From Hyperoodon ampullatus (Eukaryota; Chordata; Mammalia; Artiodactyla; Ziphiidae): DNA of 64,000 nt. The position numbers and the translations under genes were made by a program. The stretch's first letter is position 1. Each line of letters starts with the position of its first letter. Location of the stretch: positions 31,934,425-31,998,424 of the forward strand of contig OX457061.1 of the NCBI GenBank assembly GCA_949752795.1. Reading direction: 5' to 3'. Shown one piece after another: positions 23,885 through 34,534 of this stretch. The notes beneath the pieces are model-generated. The model did not search any database. It was given only the letters and a program-made list of their open reading frames with translations, and was not told where the DNA came from.

Positions 23885-24334
23885 TGTGATGGTTAATTTT
23901 ATGCATCAACTTGACCAGGACATGGGTGCCCAGATATTTGGCTAAACATTATTTATGGGTGTGTCTGTGAGGCTGTTTCTGGATGAGATTAGCATCTGCA
24001 TCGGCAGACGGAGTAAAGCGAGTTGCCCTCCCCAATGTGCGTGAACCTCATCCAAGTTGTGGAGGGTCTGAATAGCACAGAAGGGTGGAGGAAGGAAGAA
24101 CTGGCTCTCTGCCTGTTTGAGCTGGGACATCAGTCTTTTCCTGCACTTGGACGAGGAATTATACCTTTGGCTCCCCTGGTTCTCAGGCCTAGGGGCTCGG
24201 ACTGGAACTATATCACTGGCTTTCCTGGGCTTCCAGGTTACAGACTGCAGGTTGTGGGGCTTCTCAGCCTTAGTAATCTCATTAGGCATTTTCTTATAAT
24301 CAGTCAATATCTTTCTCTCTCTCTCTCCCGACCC

Positions 24335-24382
<48 letters not shown>

Positions 24383-24506
24383 GCACACACATATAGAGAA
24401 TATATATATTCTATATAAAATATATATATTCTCTCTCTATATATATATACACACACATATATATATAGAATATATATATTCTATTTCTCTGGAGAATCTT
24501 AATACA
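23885..24506 (+). mobile_element. Solo ERVL LTR (MLT2-like)
   Basis: This element begins TGTGATGGTTAATTTTATG and ends CTGGAGAATCTTAATACA, so it has the TG...CA ends of an LTR. CCCTG occurs immediately before (23880-23884) and immediately after (24507-24511), the 5-bp duplication expected of ERVL integration. Inside are GGGTGTGTCTGTGAGGCTG and a GAGCTGGGACATCAGTC block. It has a CT run and a long (AT)n tract near its 3' end. No viral coding region is attached, so it arose by recombination between two LTRs. It is an old, inert element. Confidence 0.88.
24311..24480. repeat. CT and AT microsatellite, palindromic
   Basis: A (CT)n run (24311-24327) is followed by about 45 bp of (AT)n (24337-24380), then CACACA and alternating TATATA / AGAATATATATATTCT blocks. 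The segment is self-complementary and lies inside the LTR. Such tracts slip easily, and length in an assembly may be unreliable. Confidence 0.9.
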
Positions 24507-24511
24507 CCCTG

Positions 24512-25235
24512 AGATAGTGAAAGATATTGACAAGTGGACAATTCAGATGGGTCCCTTCCCTTCCATCCCTTCCATCTCTGATCTTGTACCACATGGTTGT
24601 ATTTACCTGCTTCAATCCTTGTGAGTATTTCTCTGGAAGAGTTTGAAAAGAATGCCGTAGGCAAATGGGAATCACTGAAGGAGTACAGACCAGAGAGAGG
24701 CCTCACAAGATTTGATTCTAGAACAGTCACTCATTCTTGCTGCAGGGAAGCTGATGGAGAGAGGCGGGGTAAAAATTGAGACATGGATTCAACTGATGTG
24801 GTCAGTTGTCCAGGTGAGAAATCATGAGAGCCAGAGCTCAGAACCTGAATATGAGTGGGAAATATATTAAAGGTATGAAGGCACTTTAACATTTCAGGTT
24901 ATAAGTGGCTTTGGTCAACCATGGAAACTCTTTCTAACCTGGTTCTATATAACTTGATGTCTAAGCTACTCCTAGTCAATTGACTCAGCATTTCAAGGCT
25001 CCAGTTCCAAATTTCTATGGGCAAGGAACTGAAATGGCAAAGAATACCTGCTTTATTTATTTGAGGCCAGAAGATGGGTTCACCAGATATGAATGTGGCA
25101 ATCCAGACCTATTTCCAGGTAATGGGGTATTCAGAAAATGGAAGTATGGCATGTTTTCTTTAGTAAACATCTGCATATGAAATAGGAATTGGGTTCTAAG
25201 CATAGCATAGGAGGAAGAAGAAAAGTGAAATAGAA
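24512..25235. other. Unique sequence, no gene seen
   Basis: No recognised repeat after the LTR. Short frames only, with no family resemblance. Confidence 0.4.
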
Positions 25236-25239
25236 GGAA

Positions 25240-25420
25240 ATTAACATTTGTTAAAAGGTGGCAATGTGGTGGTCATTGTGTAAGGCACTTTGCGCATCTG
25301 TTGCTCGTGTTCTTTCCCCTGAGGTAGAACAATTCTTCCTGCTTTATAGATGGAGTGAGGTAAATTTCCCACAGTTATGTGGCTGTTAACATAGGATTCA
25401 AGATTCCAAACAGGTGTATC
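25240..25420 (+). repeat. MIR fragment
   Basis: TTAACATTTGTTAAAAGGTGGCAATGTGGTGGTC, then AAGGCACTTTGCGCATCTG, then TTTATAGATGGAGTGAGGTAAATTTCCCACAGTTATG, follow the MIR order in sense orientation with strong divergence. Confidence 0.6.
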
Positions 25421-25689
25421 TGTCTTGAAAATACAAGCTTGTCCCGGCCTCTGCGAGACGCTGTTTGACCTAGCATGCAGGGATGACTAGCTTTGGGACC
25501 ACCCTTCTTGGAATAACATTTTGCTTCCTGGCAGGAAAACAGGAAGCCCCCAATATAGTCTCTAACTAGCCTCTTTCTGGAACAAGTAGGTCTTCCTCAA
25601 GTTCTTTTCATGATTAAATTGTCTCCCTAAAGGCCCCAAATTAGGTCACTTGTATCTGTGAGTTCCAGTTCCACTTCACCTATTTAATT

Positions 25690-26100
25690 AACAAACTTTA
25701 ATCCAGTGCCTTCCATATGCCAAGCCCTAGGCCATGCTACAGGCTATATCAAGGCTGACCCTGCCCTCAAGGAGCTCTCAGCATAGAAGAGAGGAGACAT
25801 GGGTATAAATAATCACAATGCAAGGCAAACATAATATCATGTTAAAGATACATTTGGAGTGATATGGAAATTTTAGAAGAGATCATCCACGGAAAACTTC
25901 GTAGGTAAAAAGACATTTGGGCTGGGCTGGAAGGATACGCTGAAATTCAATGTATGGCATTGGTGTAAGGTGTCCCAGGTGGGGAAAAGTATAAATGGAG
26001 GCCCAGAGGCTGGTAATCAGGAGGATGGGTGGGCAGGGAACAGCAAGTAGCAGTGTAGTGATGATGAGGCCCCATCCAAAGGCGGTGAGAAGCAGGTGCT
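25690..26100 (+). repeat. Ancient interspersed repeat, family unresolved
   Basis: The block AATCCAGTGCCTTCCATATGCCAAGCCCTAGG, then CTGCCCTCAAGGAGCTCTCAGCATAG, is the generic old mammalian repeat also seen at 28440, 54890 and 62620. It degrades rightwards. Confidence 0.45.
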
Positions 26101-26129
26101 GGATGTTTCTCCCCATTCTGGCACTGACA

Positions 26130-26715
26130 TTTCGGAGTTTGATTGGGTTCCTGGCTACTCTCGGGAATGGCTGTGGCAGTCTTCAAGGCTGGTGCAAGGC
26201 TGAGTCTTTCTATCTCTGTGCAGACTTTTTCCTTTTGATGAGCCCCTGGCCATGTGAAATCCACCTCATCTCCTGGTACTGTTATCAAACCTCATACTTG
26301 CATTTAAAATGGGGTCAAAAAAGAAGAGAAGGGCAATTGATTTGTATGTTTCAGTCATTTCCTCAGGAACACGCTGAGCTTTCACTCTGGGGTGACTGCG
26401 AAAGAGACCCTGCCTGTGATTAGATCTGTCAGGCAGTGGCTGTGTTACGCCGGGTACCTGGGGAAATGAAACCACGGGCAATTGCCAATGTCTGCGTGCC
26501 GGGGAGCTGTCTGCTTGCAGCACAATAATGGGCCAGTTTGTTTGCGTGTGTACAGGAGCCACGGGACAGGGGGATTTTTGATTTGAATCAGGGTTGGACA
26601 TATGCTAAGGCCCCTTCTTAAATCTCAGATTATATGACTCTGTATATATGGACAGATGCACACCATGAAATGATGCTTAAGTGTATGTAGAGTCAAGAGG
26701 AAGGTCTTCATTTTA
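26130..26715. other. GC-richer unique island
   Basis: No recognised repeat, CpG present, and no supported ORF. Frames on both strands overlap. It stands out from its AT-rich surroundings; see findings. Confidence 0.4.
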
Positions 26716-26719
26716 CCCC

Positions 26720-27370
26720 TTGTCTTGATCATATGCATTCCAAATACCACGCAGCTACCAGAGTGGCACTTCCAAAACATAAATCTGACCACATCACCCT
26801 CCCTTTCTTGCTTAGAAACCTTCAATGCCCCTGGCCAGTTATCTAGAGGATGAAGCCCAAGCCACCCAAGACTTGCCATGACCTGGCCTCAGCTCACTTC
26901 TCCAGCTTTAGTCTCCACATTCCCCATGTCACACTTTATGGTCCAGCCACAGTGGGCTGTTTGCAGCTCCTGCACACATCCTCCTGTTCACATGGCTTCG
27001 CTGAACCCTGCCCCCTTTCCCACACCCCTCCCTCCGCCTCTCTCTCTCTCACAGGTCTGTAATGTCTTTCTCAATCTTCTTGCCCAGGTAACAACCCCCT
27101 TCCCATTGTTTTTTAAGACTCAGCTAAGTTCTTATTTCCTTCAGAAACCCTCCCTGACTGCACTAGTCTCAGAGTGGTGCCCATATGTCTATCTCATCCT
27201 TAGACCATTGTATTCTAAACTACCTGCTTATACGAATCCGTCTGTAAACTGTAACCTCCTCAAGGTCAGGTACTTGATTGTTTGTATCTGTGACTTTCTA
27301 ATGTCGAGCACAATGCCTGGCACAGTTCTGCACACAGTGACTGTTAGTTGCAAAAGTATTAGGTGAGATG
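26720..27370 (+). mobile_element. L2 LINE 3' region
   Basis: Characteristic L2 text in sense order: CTCCCTTTCTTGCTTAGAAACC, TGAAGCCCAAGCC, GACCTGGCCTCAGCTCACTTCTCCAGC, CAGAAACCCTCCCTGACTGC, TGTAAACTGTAACCTCCTCAAGG and AGCACAATGCCTGGCACAG. It is an ancient inactive LINE. Confidence 0.85.
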
Positions 27371-27440
27371 GATAGATGGATGGAAGATGGAAATGTGTCT
27401 ACAGTGTAGATACATTCCAGGATTCTCTTTCCAACCTTGA

Positions 27441-27948
27441 TGGGATGATTAATTTTGTGTGTCAACTTGACTGGACCAACGGCTGCTGAGATAGCTGGCT
27501 AAAAATGGTTTCCAGGTGTGTCTGGGAGAGCGTTTCTGGAAGAGATGAGCATTTGAATTGGTGGTCTGAGTAAAGTAGATGACCCCCTCCAATGTAGGCA
27601 GGCATCATCCAATCCACTGAGGGGCTCGATAGAACAAAGAGGTGGAGGAAGGTTGAATCCTTTCTCTGCCTGGCTGCATGAGCTGAGTCAAAGGTCTTCT
27701 CCTGCCTTCAGCACTTCTGCCTCACAGGCCTTCAGATTCAGACTGGAACTTCACCACTGTCTCTCCAGCTCTCAGCTTCTGAACTGCATCACCACCTCTC
27801 CTGGGTCTCTAGCTTGCAGACAACAGATTGTGAGAGTCTTTGCCTCCATAATCACAAGGAATCAATACCTTATAATAACTCTAGTATAAATAAATAGGAT
27901 GTATGTATCCGATTGGTTCTGTTTTTCTGGAGAACCCTGACTAATACA
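27441..27948 (+). mobile_element. Solo ERVL LTR (MLT2-like), second copy
   Basis: It begins TGGGATGATTAATTTTGTGTG and ends AACCCTGACTAATACA, of the same type as the 23.9-kb LTR. CTTGA precedes it and CTTGG follows it, a 5-bp target duplication with one change. It has a different length and is clearly diverged from the first copy. The DNA between the two LTRs holds L2 and MIR, not retroviral sequence, so they are independent solo LTRs. Confidence 0.84.
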
Positions 27949-27959
27949 CTTGGCAAGGT

Positions 27960-28435
27960 GTTATTTTCTTTAATTTTACAGAAGGAGCTACCGTGACACA
28001 GAAAGGCAAGTATCACACACAGCTAACGCTAACCTTTAAAACTGCATTTGGAATCCCCTTTTCCTACCCTAGTGCTCATTCCTGTCCTTTGGCACCTCTC
28101 AGTGATTAAGTACCCATTGCTTCTCGAATCCTGAATTGCCTAGATTTAGAATTCTACAGCTCAAGCAAACCTAAAAGAAGATGCATCCTACCCGATCCTC
28201 CTATTTTCTCTTCTTAGTAGACAATTAAGAGCTAGAAGTGGTCAAGTGACTTGACACCTCATTCATCCTTCAACATCTTGCTCAGTCATAACCACGATTA
28301 TCATCCTAAGTAAATGTAGAATTACAGCCGTGATCTATGCTGCCGAGAATAAGGTAGACACAACAAGAGCCTACGATGCAATAAAGGAAACTAGCCGAAT
28401 CAGCACTCTGATGAGGAGCTAATTAATCATTAAAT
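27960..28435. other. Unique sequence, no gene seen
   Basis: No repeat or gene recognised. Confidence 0.4.
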
Positions 28436-28439
28436 AAAT

Positions 28440-29560
28440 ATTCATTGACTAAATACTATGTGCCAGCAACTCTCCTAAGTGCTGAGTACATAACAGTAAG
28501 TAAACAGTCTAAGTCCCTGCTGTGTGGACCTTACATGTTAATGGGAGGGAAGAGACAATAAATACATGACGAACTAGATGCTATCTTGGAGAGGGATAAT
28601 AGACATTAACTGGCAAAGAGAAGGGAGTAGTCCAAGAAGTACGAAGAGCATAGACAAGAGCAAAGGAGGAGCATAGAAGGTTTGAGGACCTAAAAGATTT
28701 CTATGATTGGAACGTGGAGATGAGAGTGTCCTCAGAAGAGACCAGAGCTGGTTAGTCAGGTCTCAGATCATTGTGAGCCTGGATCATGTTGAATTTGTAT
28801 TACGTCCTCAGGGCAAGAAAAATCACTGATGTATTTTAAATAAGAAGTGGCATTTTTAGAAGGATATGTGTGAGTTTTAAATATCTGGTTGCTGTGTAGA
28901 AAATTGTTGGGAAGGGAACAGTAGTAACTCTGAAGAGATAAATTAGGAAGCTATCCCAGTAGTTCAGGTGAGAGACAATGGTGGCCTAGACTTGGGTGGG
29001 GCAAGGAACAATGAAGAGGAGCATTAGGAGATGTCAGGGTTGACACCTACATTTCTGTCTTGCATTTGGGTAGTTGATTATGCCACTCAATGACAGCAAT
29101 GGCACCAGGAGACGAACATATTTGGAATTGGAAGAGTCAGCAGTTCAAGAATAAAATTTTGGACATGTCATGGTTGAGATGCTCATGAGGCATCAGAGTG
29201 GAGGTATCAGGTAATCAGTTCGGTTTCATGAATCTACAGTTTACAACAGATTGGAGCTGGAAATGTAAGTCTAGGAATCTTGAAATATGGAGAGAGTACA
29301 TGAAGCTATGGGAATGGATGAGTTCACCTAGGGAAAGACAGGAGAAGATGAGAAAAGTCCCAAAGAACTCCAACATGAAGAGGAGTCAGCAAAGGAGACA
29401 GAAGCAGAAGCAAAGGGGTAAAAGAGGAGATTGTAATGTTCCAGAGGCTAAGGAAGGAGAAAGTTTCAGGGAGGAAGGAGTGTTGAGTGCTGCTGAGATT
29501 TCAAATATGGTGCTGGCTGAAGACTGTCCATTGGATTTGCAACAATGTGGTTATTGATCA
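28440..29560 (+). repeat. Long ancient interspersed repeat, family unresolved
   Basis: The segment follows a widespread mammalian repeat: ATTCATTGACTAAATACTATGTGCCAGC at the left, AAGTCCCTGCTGTGTGGACC, an A/G-rich middle with GTTGAATTTGTATTACG, TAGGAAGCTATCCCAGTAGTTCAGGTGAGAGA, and AAAATTTTGGACATGTCATGGTTGAGATGCTC at the right. The same family is seen, shorter, at 54890-55460. I recognise the repeat but cannot fix its name. The frame at 29198-29557 lies in it and is not a gene. Confidence 0.6.
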
Positions 29561-29769
29561 CCTTATCAAAGGCAATTCTAAAGGAGCAAGCTGGATAGAA
29601 TGGGTTGAAGAGTGGATGGTAGGTGAGCATGTCTAGATACCACGTTACCATTTTTTTTGAAGAGCTGGCTGTGAAAGAAAGTAGACATTTTAGATAGTAA
29701 AGTAGATAGACATTCCTATCATAAATGTGCTTAAGTGGTGAATTTTCATTTTTTATTCAATATCTATCC

Positions 29770-29915
29770 ACATTGCTGGGCTGTAAACTTCTTAAGATCA
29801 GGCAATAACATCTTTCTTGTTACTTCTGCATATTCAAGAACTTTCACACTTCTCAATTCATGGTTAATCTTAGTAATATTTGATAAGTAAATGAATAAAA
29901 ATGAGTAAATAAGGA
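29770..29915 (+). repeat. L2 3' tail
   Basis: GGGCTGTAAACTTCTTAAGATCAGGC leads to a tail with AAGTAAATGAATAAAAATGAG, in the style of the L2 3' end. Confidence 0.5.
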
Positions 29916-29919
29916 TTTA

Positions 29920-30425
29920 GGGAATATCTTGAACAATTATTTTCGGGAAAATGATAAAGTTGCATTTAGAATATATTCATGTCATTGGAAGTTAATTTGT
30001 TGGAAGCAACTATATTGCCATGCTCTGTCACTATCAGGGAGAGACTTTGGGCTGAAAAAACCATAGTCCCTGGTCTGCCATTTTGGAGAAGAGAATTCCA
30101 CTCTGACTGTTGTTCCCTTGAAACTTGCCCTTTTTGTCCCTCATGCTGTTGCCTTAATTCCAGCCTTTATTATTCCTCACCTATTCTAATGCAATTTTTA
30201 AGGGCTCTACGCACCATGATCCCTTTGCTGCTATCTGTAAATCAAAAACAAAACAACGCCAAACAGTAAAACCAAAGCTTATGCATATGCTGATATTAAA
30301 AGAACTTGTCTCTGTATTTCACTGCTTGCAAAATTCTGGATAAATCATGTAGCAGACACAGGATCATTCACCCATGCATTAGTGGCACCCTAAGCATGAG
30401 CTTAACCCACCTACTGAGGAATTTA
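29920..30425. other. Unique sequence, no gene seen
   Basis: No recognised repeat. The frame at 29979-30269 has no family resemblance. Confidence 0.4.
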
Positions 30426-30429
30426 TTAT

Positions 30430-31265
30430 TCCTCCAGGCTTGCCTCTCTCCAGTTCACCCTCTTCCAGAGTGATACTAACATACAGATGCGATCTTTTCA
30501 CGTGAAATCCTTCATTGGCTCTTCATGACCTATAGGACAAAGTTCATTCTCCTTAGCCTGGCTTACAAGGTTTTCCATTTTATGATCCCTGGAAACTTCC
30601 TGGTCTCATCCTTTGCCACAATACAGATGTACTCCAGCCATTCTGTATTGTTCATAGTTCCCTGAATACCTCTTGGGATCTCACAGATTCCTACATTTGC
30701 ATGACCTGATCTCTCTGCCTGGAATCTCTCTCCAACTTCATGCACATTCCTCCATCTCTCCAGACTCAGATAAAAATCACCTGCTCTCTTAGACCTTCAC
30801 AGAGTCTTGGTTAGGTGCCCCTCTGTGCCATTGCAGCACATTCTGGTTTTGCCTAATCTACCTACTATATTGAAACTGACCTCATCTCTTTCCTACATGA
30901 CTCCTCCTAATAGTGACAGCCAGCATTCATTGACCCTTTAATGAGCTTTACGTGTGTCATCTCATATAATTCTCACAACAACCCTATGAAGAGGGTACTA
31001 TCAATATTGTATTTCACATGTGACAAAGTTAAGACTTAGTGACTTGTCCAAGGTCACACAAATAGCAAGAGATAGACCAGGAATTTGAACCAAACTATCT
31101 GACACTGAAATCCCTACTCTTAACCATTGCACCAGACTGTGAGCTTCTTGAGGGCAAGGAGTGAACCTCATTCATCTATATGTTCCCAGATCTTTGCACT
31201 AGATTTGGAACAATGAGAAGTTGCTGGATGTTTGTTGTATGAAAAGAATGAATAAATTTACTTCA
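30430..31265 (+). mobile_element. L2 LINE 3' region, interrupted by MIR
   Basis: The left part (30430-30895) has GAAATCCTTCATTGGCTC, CTATAGGACAAAGTTCATTCTCC, GCCTGGCTTACAAGG and TCCTTTGCCACAATACAGATGTACTCCAGCC, all L2 landmarks. The right part (31132-31265) continues with GACTGTGAGCTTCTTGAGGGCAAGGAG and ends in a GAATGAATAAAT tail. A MIR sits between them at the expected place, so this is one L2 with a later insertion. Confidence 0.8.
30905..31130 (+). mobile_element. MIR SINE inserted in L2
   Basis: It shows GTGACAGCCAGCATTCATTGA, TCTCATATAATTCTCACAACAACCCTATGAAGAGGG, AGTGACTTGTCCAAGGTCACAC and TCTTAACCATTGCACC in order. It is a nearly full-length MIR and divides the L2. Confidence 0.88.
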
Positions 31266-31509
31266 TTATGGTTTATATCTCTTATCTCCTAGACGTTGTT
31301 AGGAAAATCAGATTTGTGCATTTTTTTCTAATGAGAGAGTTCAAAATAGAAAGGAGTCTAGCATAAATCAGAAGGGTGAAAGCACTGGAAGCCTTTCCAC
31401 ATGGATGAGGAATTAGATTTGTTTGGTTTTGTGTCAAGAGCTTGAATTAGGGCCAAGGGAAGAAAGTAACAGGGAAATAGTTTTTACTCACTGGGAATTA
31501 AAACATTTC

Positions 31510-31690
31510 ACTTCCAGAGCTGTATAAAGATGGCATGGGCTGCCCAGTAAGGGGATGAGGTCCCCATTCCTGGGGGTGTGCAAGCAGAGGCTGAAGGGCC
31601 ACTGGATGAGATGTTGCAGAGAAATTTTAATGATCTAATGAGGCATTTTATTGGATGACCTTGGAGCTCTTTTCCATCCAGAAATCATAT
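31510..31690 (+). mobile_element. CR1/L3-like LINE 3' end, ancient
   Basis: The text CAAGCAGAGGCTGAAGGGCCACTGGATGAGATGTTG, followed by TTGGATGACCTTGGAGCTCTTTTCCATCCAGAAATCATATGA, matches the terminal region of CR1/L3 elements (normally ...GACCTCTGAGGTCCCTTCCAACTC...). It is a short old fragment. Confidence 0.65.
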
Positions 31691-31694
31691 GAGT

Positions 31695-32590
31695 ATGAAA
31701 TAGAAAAAGGAAGGGGAAAGGGAAAGAACTAAAATTGGATCAGATGAAGCAATATTTTTTAATTTTCCTGCTGGTGTAACTGAAAGTCTAAGTTTATGGA
31801 AGAGCAACGTTTGTGAGGATTTATCTATCAAATCAAAGAGAATAGGCAGATGGAAATAAGCTAATTGAAAGAACTTACTATGAGGACCTTTCTCTTTAAG
31901 GGACTGATTCTGCCCCAGTTTCCTTCCACCCTTGAGGCTCCTCATTTCCACCACCTACACTGGAGGTGACTTTCCTGGGAGTGGTGGGCTTCTGTGAAAT
32001 ATGAACAGGGAGAAATAGAAATGGACACCCCTACAGTGGGCCTGTTTTGAGGGGAGACAGGCAGAGGGAAAAACCTCCAGCAGAGGGGAGATGGAAGAAA
32101 TGAAGGGGAATCCCACACTGGCTGGTGGGATTAAACTTTGTGAGGAAATTCTGCACTTCTGTAGAGGTATCAGAGCTAAGGATGCTGGCTCTAACCCCAG
32201 AGGCAGGGGAGAGCACCTCCACCTATTTCTAGGATCTCAGGCTTTCCCAGACTTGTACGAGAAAAAGAAAAGAACAAAGAGAGACTGAAGAGTGAGAAAC
32301 AGCATCTGGTGGGGCAACGGCAGTCTTGGCTTGTTAGAGAGGCAAAGCCCTGGAGTGTGGGCTAGGCGGTGGCGATGGGAAGGGAAGGCAGTATCAGAGG
32401 ATGCCGGGGTGCCCTGCAGGGGTGCCCAGGCCTCAATGCCTGGAAGGGTGAGTCTGGCCTGAATGCGGTCAGCAAGGCTGAGTTTGGGAGGCCTTCTAAT
32501 ACCAGAGAGCAGCAGGCATTAGGGGACGGAAGCTGGCATTCTAGTAACTTGACTGGTATGGCCAGAAAAGTCCCCTTTATTACCATCTCT
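31695..32590. other. Unique sequence, no gene seen
   Basis: Purine-rich in places (31700-31740), GC-richer in 32330-32530. Short overlapping frames only; no recognised repeat. Confidence 0.4.
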
Positions 32591-32611
32591 TTTCTGAAAC
32601 CGTAACTTCTT

Positions 32612-32824
32612 TTTTTTTTTTTTTTTTTTTTTTGTGGTACGCGGGCCTCTCACTGTTGTGGCCTCTCCCGTTGCGGAGCACAGGCTCCGGATGCGCAGGC
32701 TCAGCAGCCATGGCTCACGGGCCCAGCCGCTCCGCGGCATATGGGATCCTCCCAGACCGGGGCACGAACCCGTATCCCCTGCATCGGCAGGCGGACTCTC
32801 AACCACTGCGCCACCAGGGAGGCC
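32612..32824 (-). mobile_element. CHR-type SINE, about 200 bp, young
   Basis: On the minus strand it reads head (boxes A and B) to A-tail. On the plus strand the tail appears first as a T-run. A perfect 18-bp duplication CTGAAACCGTAACTTCTT occurs at 32594-32611 and 32825-32842. The perfect duplication and the near-consensus GC-rich body suggest a relatively recent insertion. Confidence 0.97.
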
Positions 32825-32884
32825 CTGAAACCGTAACTTCTTAGTAACACCTTTAGCTTTTACTTAAGCAACTTGAGGAGAAAA

Positions 32885-32995
32885 ATCCTACCTTGTTTAT
32901 GTTTGTTTCCCCAGAGTGTAGCACAGTGCCTGGGACACCATGCACAAACTAAATGTTTCTTAAATGACTGAATGAATGAATAAATGAATGAGGAG
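32885..32995 (+). repeat. L2 3' tail
   Basis: GTAGCACAGTGCCTGGGACACC then AATGTTTCTTAAATGACTGAATGAATGAATAAATG is the terminal part of L2. Confidence 0.7.
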
Positions 32996-32999
32996 TAAT

Positions 33000-33690
33000 C
33001 ACTACTTTTGTATTAGACCCTGGATGGAGTAGGAGATGGATTCTACAAATGAGGAAGACAGCACCCATGTTCCTAAAAAGACTGATGTCAAGTGGGGAAG
33101 CTGAATATGCATGCGGTTAATACAATGGAACAAAGGCTGATGAAGGAGGAGACAGTGCTGAGTTCGGGCTGCATCTAGAATTTACTGGACTCAAATTCCA
33201 TATGAGCACATTGGGACTTTGACACCAAAGAGTCTTGCCTTTTCTCTCTCTCTCTCTTTTTTTTTTTTTAATTTATGATTGTTGATGTAGTAGACTGGCA
33301 TTCTGAATAATTTAGAAAATGTTAAAAGGCAGGACAAATATAAATCATAAGCTCACCACTCAGCAGCAACCTATTATTACAATTTAGGTACATTGCTTTC
33401 CAGGACTTTTTCTTTGCACTTTTTCCTTCATAATGGAGATGATATTGCACCTAGGATGTGATGTTACTTCTTCCCTTCCCCCATTTCATGTTAAAATGTT
33501 CTTCCTAAGCATGACATAAGACTATCATAGTCTATCATATGTTTGTACCACAACTCATTAATAATTTGCTTTCTACCGGACACTTGAGTTCTTCAAATAT
33601 TTAATATTATAAAAATTGAATTAGACTTCTAGAAAACTAATTCCCAATAAAGGCAGAAATCATTTTTACAGTTCTTGATGCACCTTTCCA
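33000..33690. other. Unrecognised, possibly old LINE
   Basis: A (TC)n and T-run tract lies at 33244-33270. From 33340 to 33690 the DNA resembles an old repeat of the type also seen around 54240-54530, but I cannot name it. Confidence 0.35.
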
Positions 33691-33697
33691 AACTGAC

Positions 33698-34030
33698 CTC
33701 ATCTTAGTCCATTTGGACTGCTATAACAAACTACCACAGCTTATAAACAACAGAAATTTATTTCTCGCAGTTGTAGAGCCTGAGGAGTTCAACATCAAGG
33801 CACCGGCAGGTTTGGTGTCTGGTGAGTGCCCACTTCCTGGCTCACAGATGGCTATCTTTCTTCACTTGGCAGAAAGGGGTGAAGGAACTCTTTGGGGTCT
33901 TTTTCATGAGGGCTCCACCCTCATGCCCTAATTGCCTCAAAGTCTCCACCTCCAAATACCATCACACTGGGGATTAGGTTTTAACATATGAACATTCAAC
34001 ATATAGGGGAATGTCTAATTGAATTATGGC
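33698..34030 (-). mobile_element. MaLR (MST/MLT1-like) LTR
   Basis: The plus strand shows the reverse complement of a MaLR LTR: TTAGTCCATTTGGACTGCTATAACAAACTACCACAG, CTTATAAACAACAGAAATTTATTTCTCGCAG, GCTCCACCCTCATGCCCTAATTGCC, ACCATCACACTGGGGATTAGG. The frame at 33713-33931 falls within it and is not a gene. It is a solo LTR or fragment of an old inert element. Confidence 0.82.
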
Positions 34031-34254
34031 ATATATGCTCAATGAACTGGTGATGCATGCATTTTAAAATATAATGAAAATTTTGTGGAAATATGAGAAA
34101 ACAATAAGATGCTATCTATGCTTAATTATAATCATATAAATATTGTATCAATATATATGCAGGATGGAAAAGGTCAAAAGGAGAAAAGTTGCTTTTGTTG
34201 TGTATAGAGGTAGACACTGCATTTATAATATAATTTTTCTTTTCTTTTTTTAGT

Positions 34255-34530
34255 TGCAGGTAACATTTATTGAACATATCATATTTCGGATATTATCTCT
34301 GCCACACACAAAGCACTTTTCATGTACTATTTAGAATATTTTTCATGGCAACTCTATTATATTGTTGCTATCACTGTATCTATTTAAAAGAGGATGTAAC
34401 TGAGGCTCAGAAAGGCAAAGTAACTTGTCTAAGGTCACTTGGCTAGTAAAAGGCAAAACATATACTCAAATTCAATTCTCTCTAATGTTACGACCTGATG
34501 CTCTTAACCACCATACTATGTCGCTTGAAT
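34255..34530 (+). repeat. MIR SINE
   Basis: Starts near AACATTTATTGAACATATCATATTTCGG, continues with GAGGCTCAGAAAGGCAAAGTAACTTGTCTAAGGTCAC and ends at TGCTCTTAACCACCATACTATG. Sense-oriented MIR with modest divergence. Confidence 0.85.
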
Positions 34531-34534
34531 TCCT

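Noticed and set aside
24311..24480. Telomere-like or satellite array
   Set aside because: It is simple CT/AT microsatellite DNA within an LTR, with no higher-order unit.
23885..27948. A provirus bounded by the two MLT2-like LTRs
   Set aside because: Each LTR has its own target duplication. They differ clearly from each other, and the DNA between holds MIR, unique and L2 sequence rather than retroviral genes.
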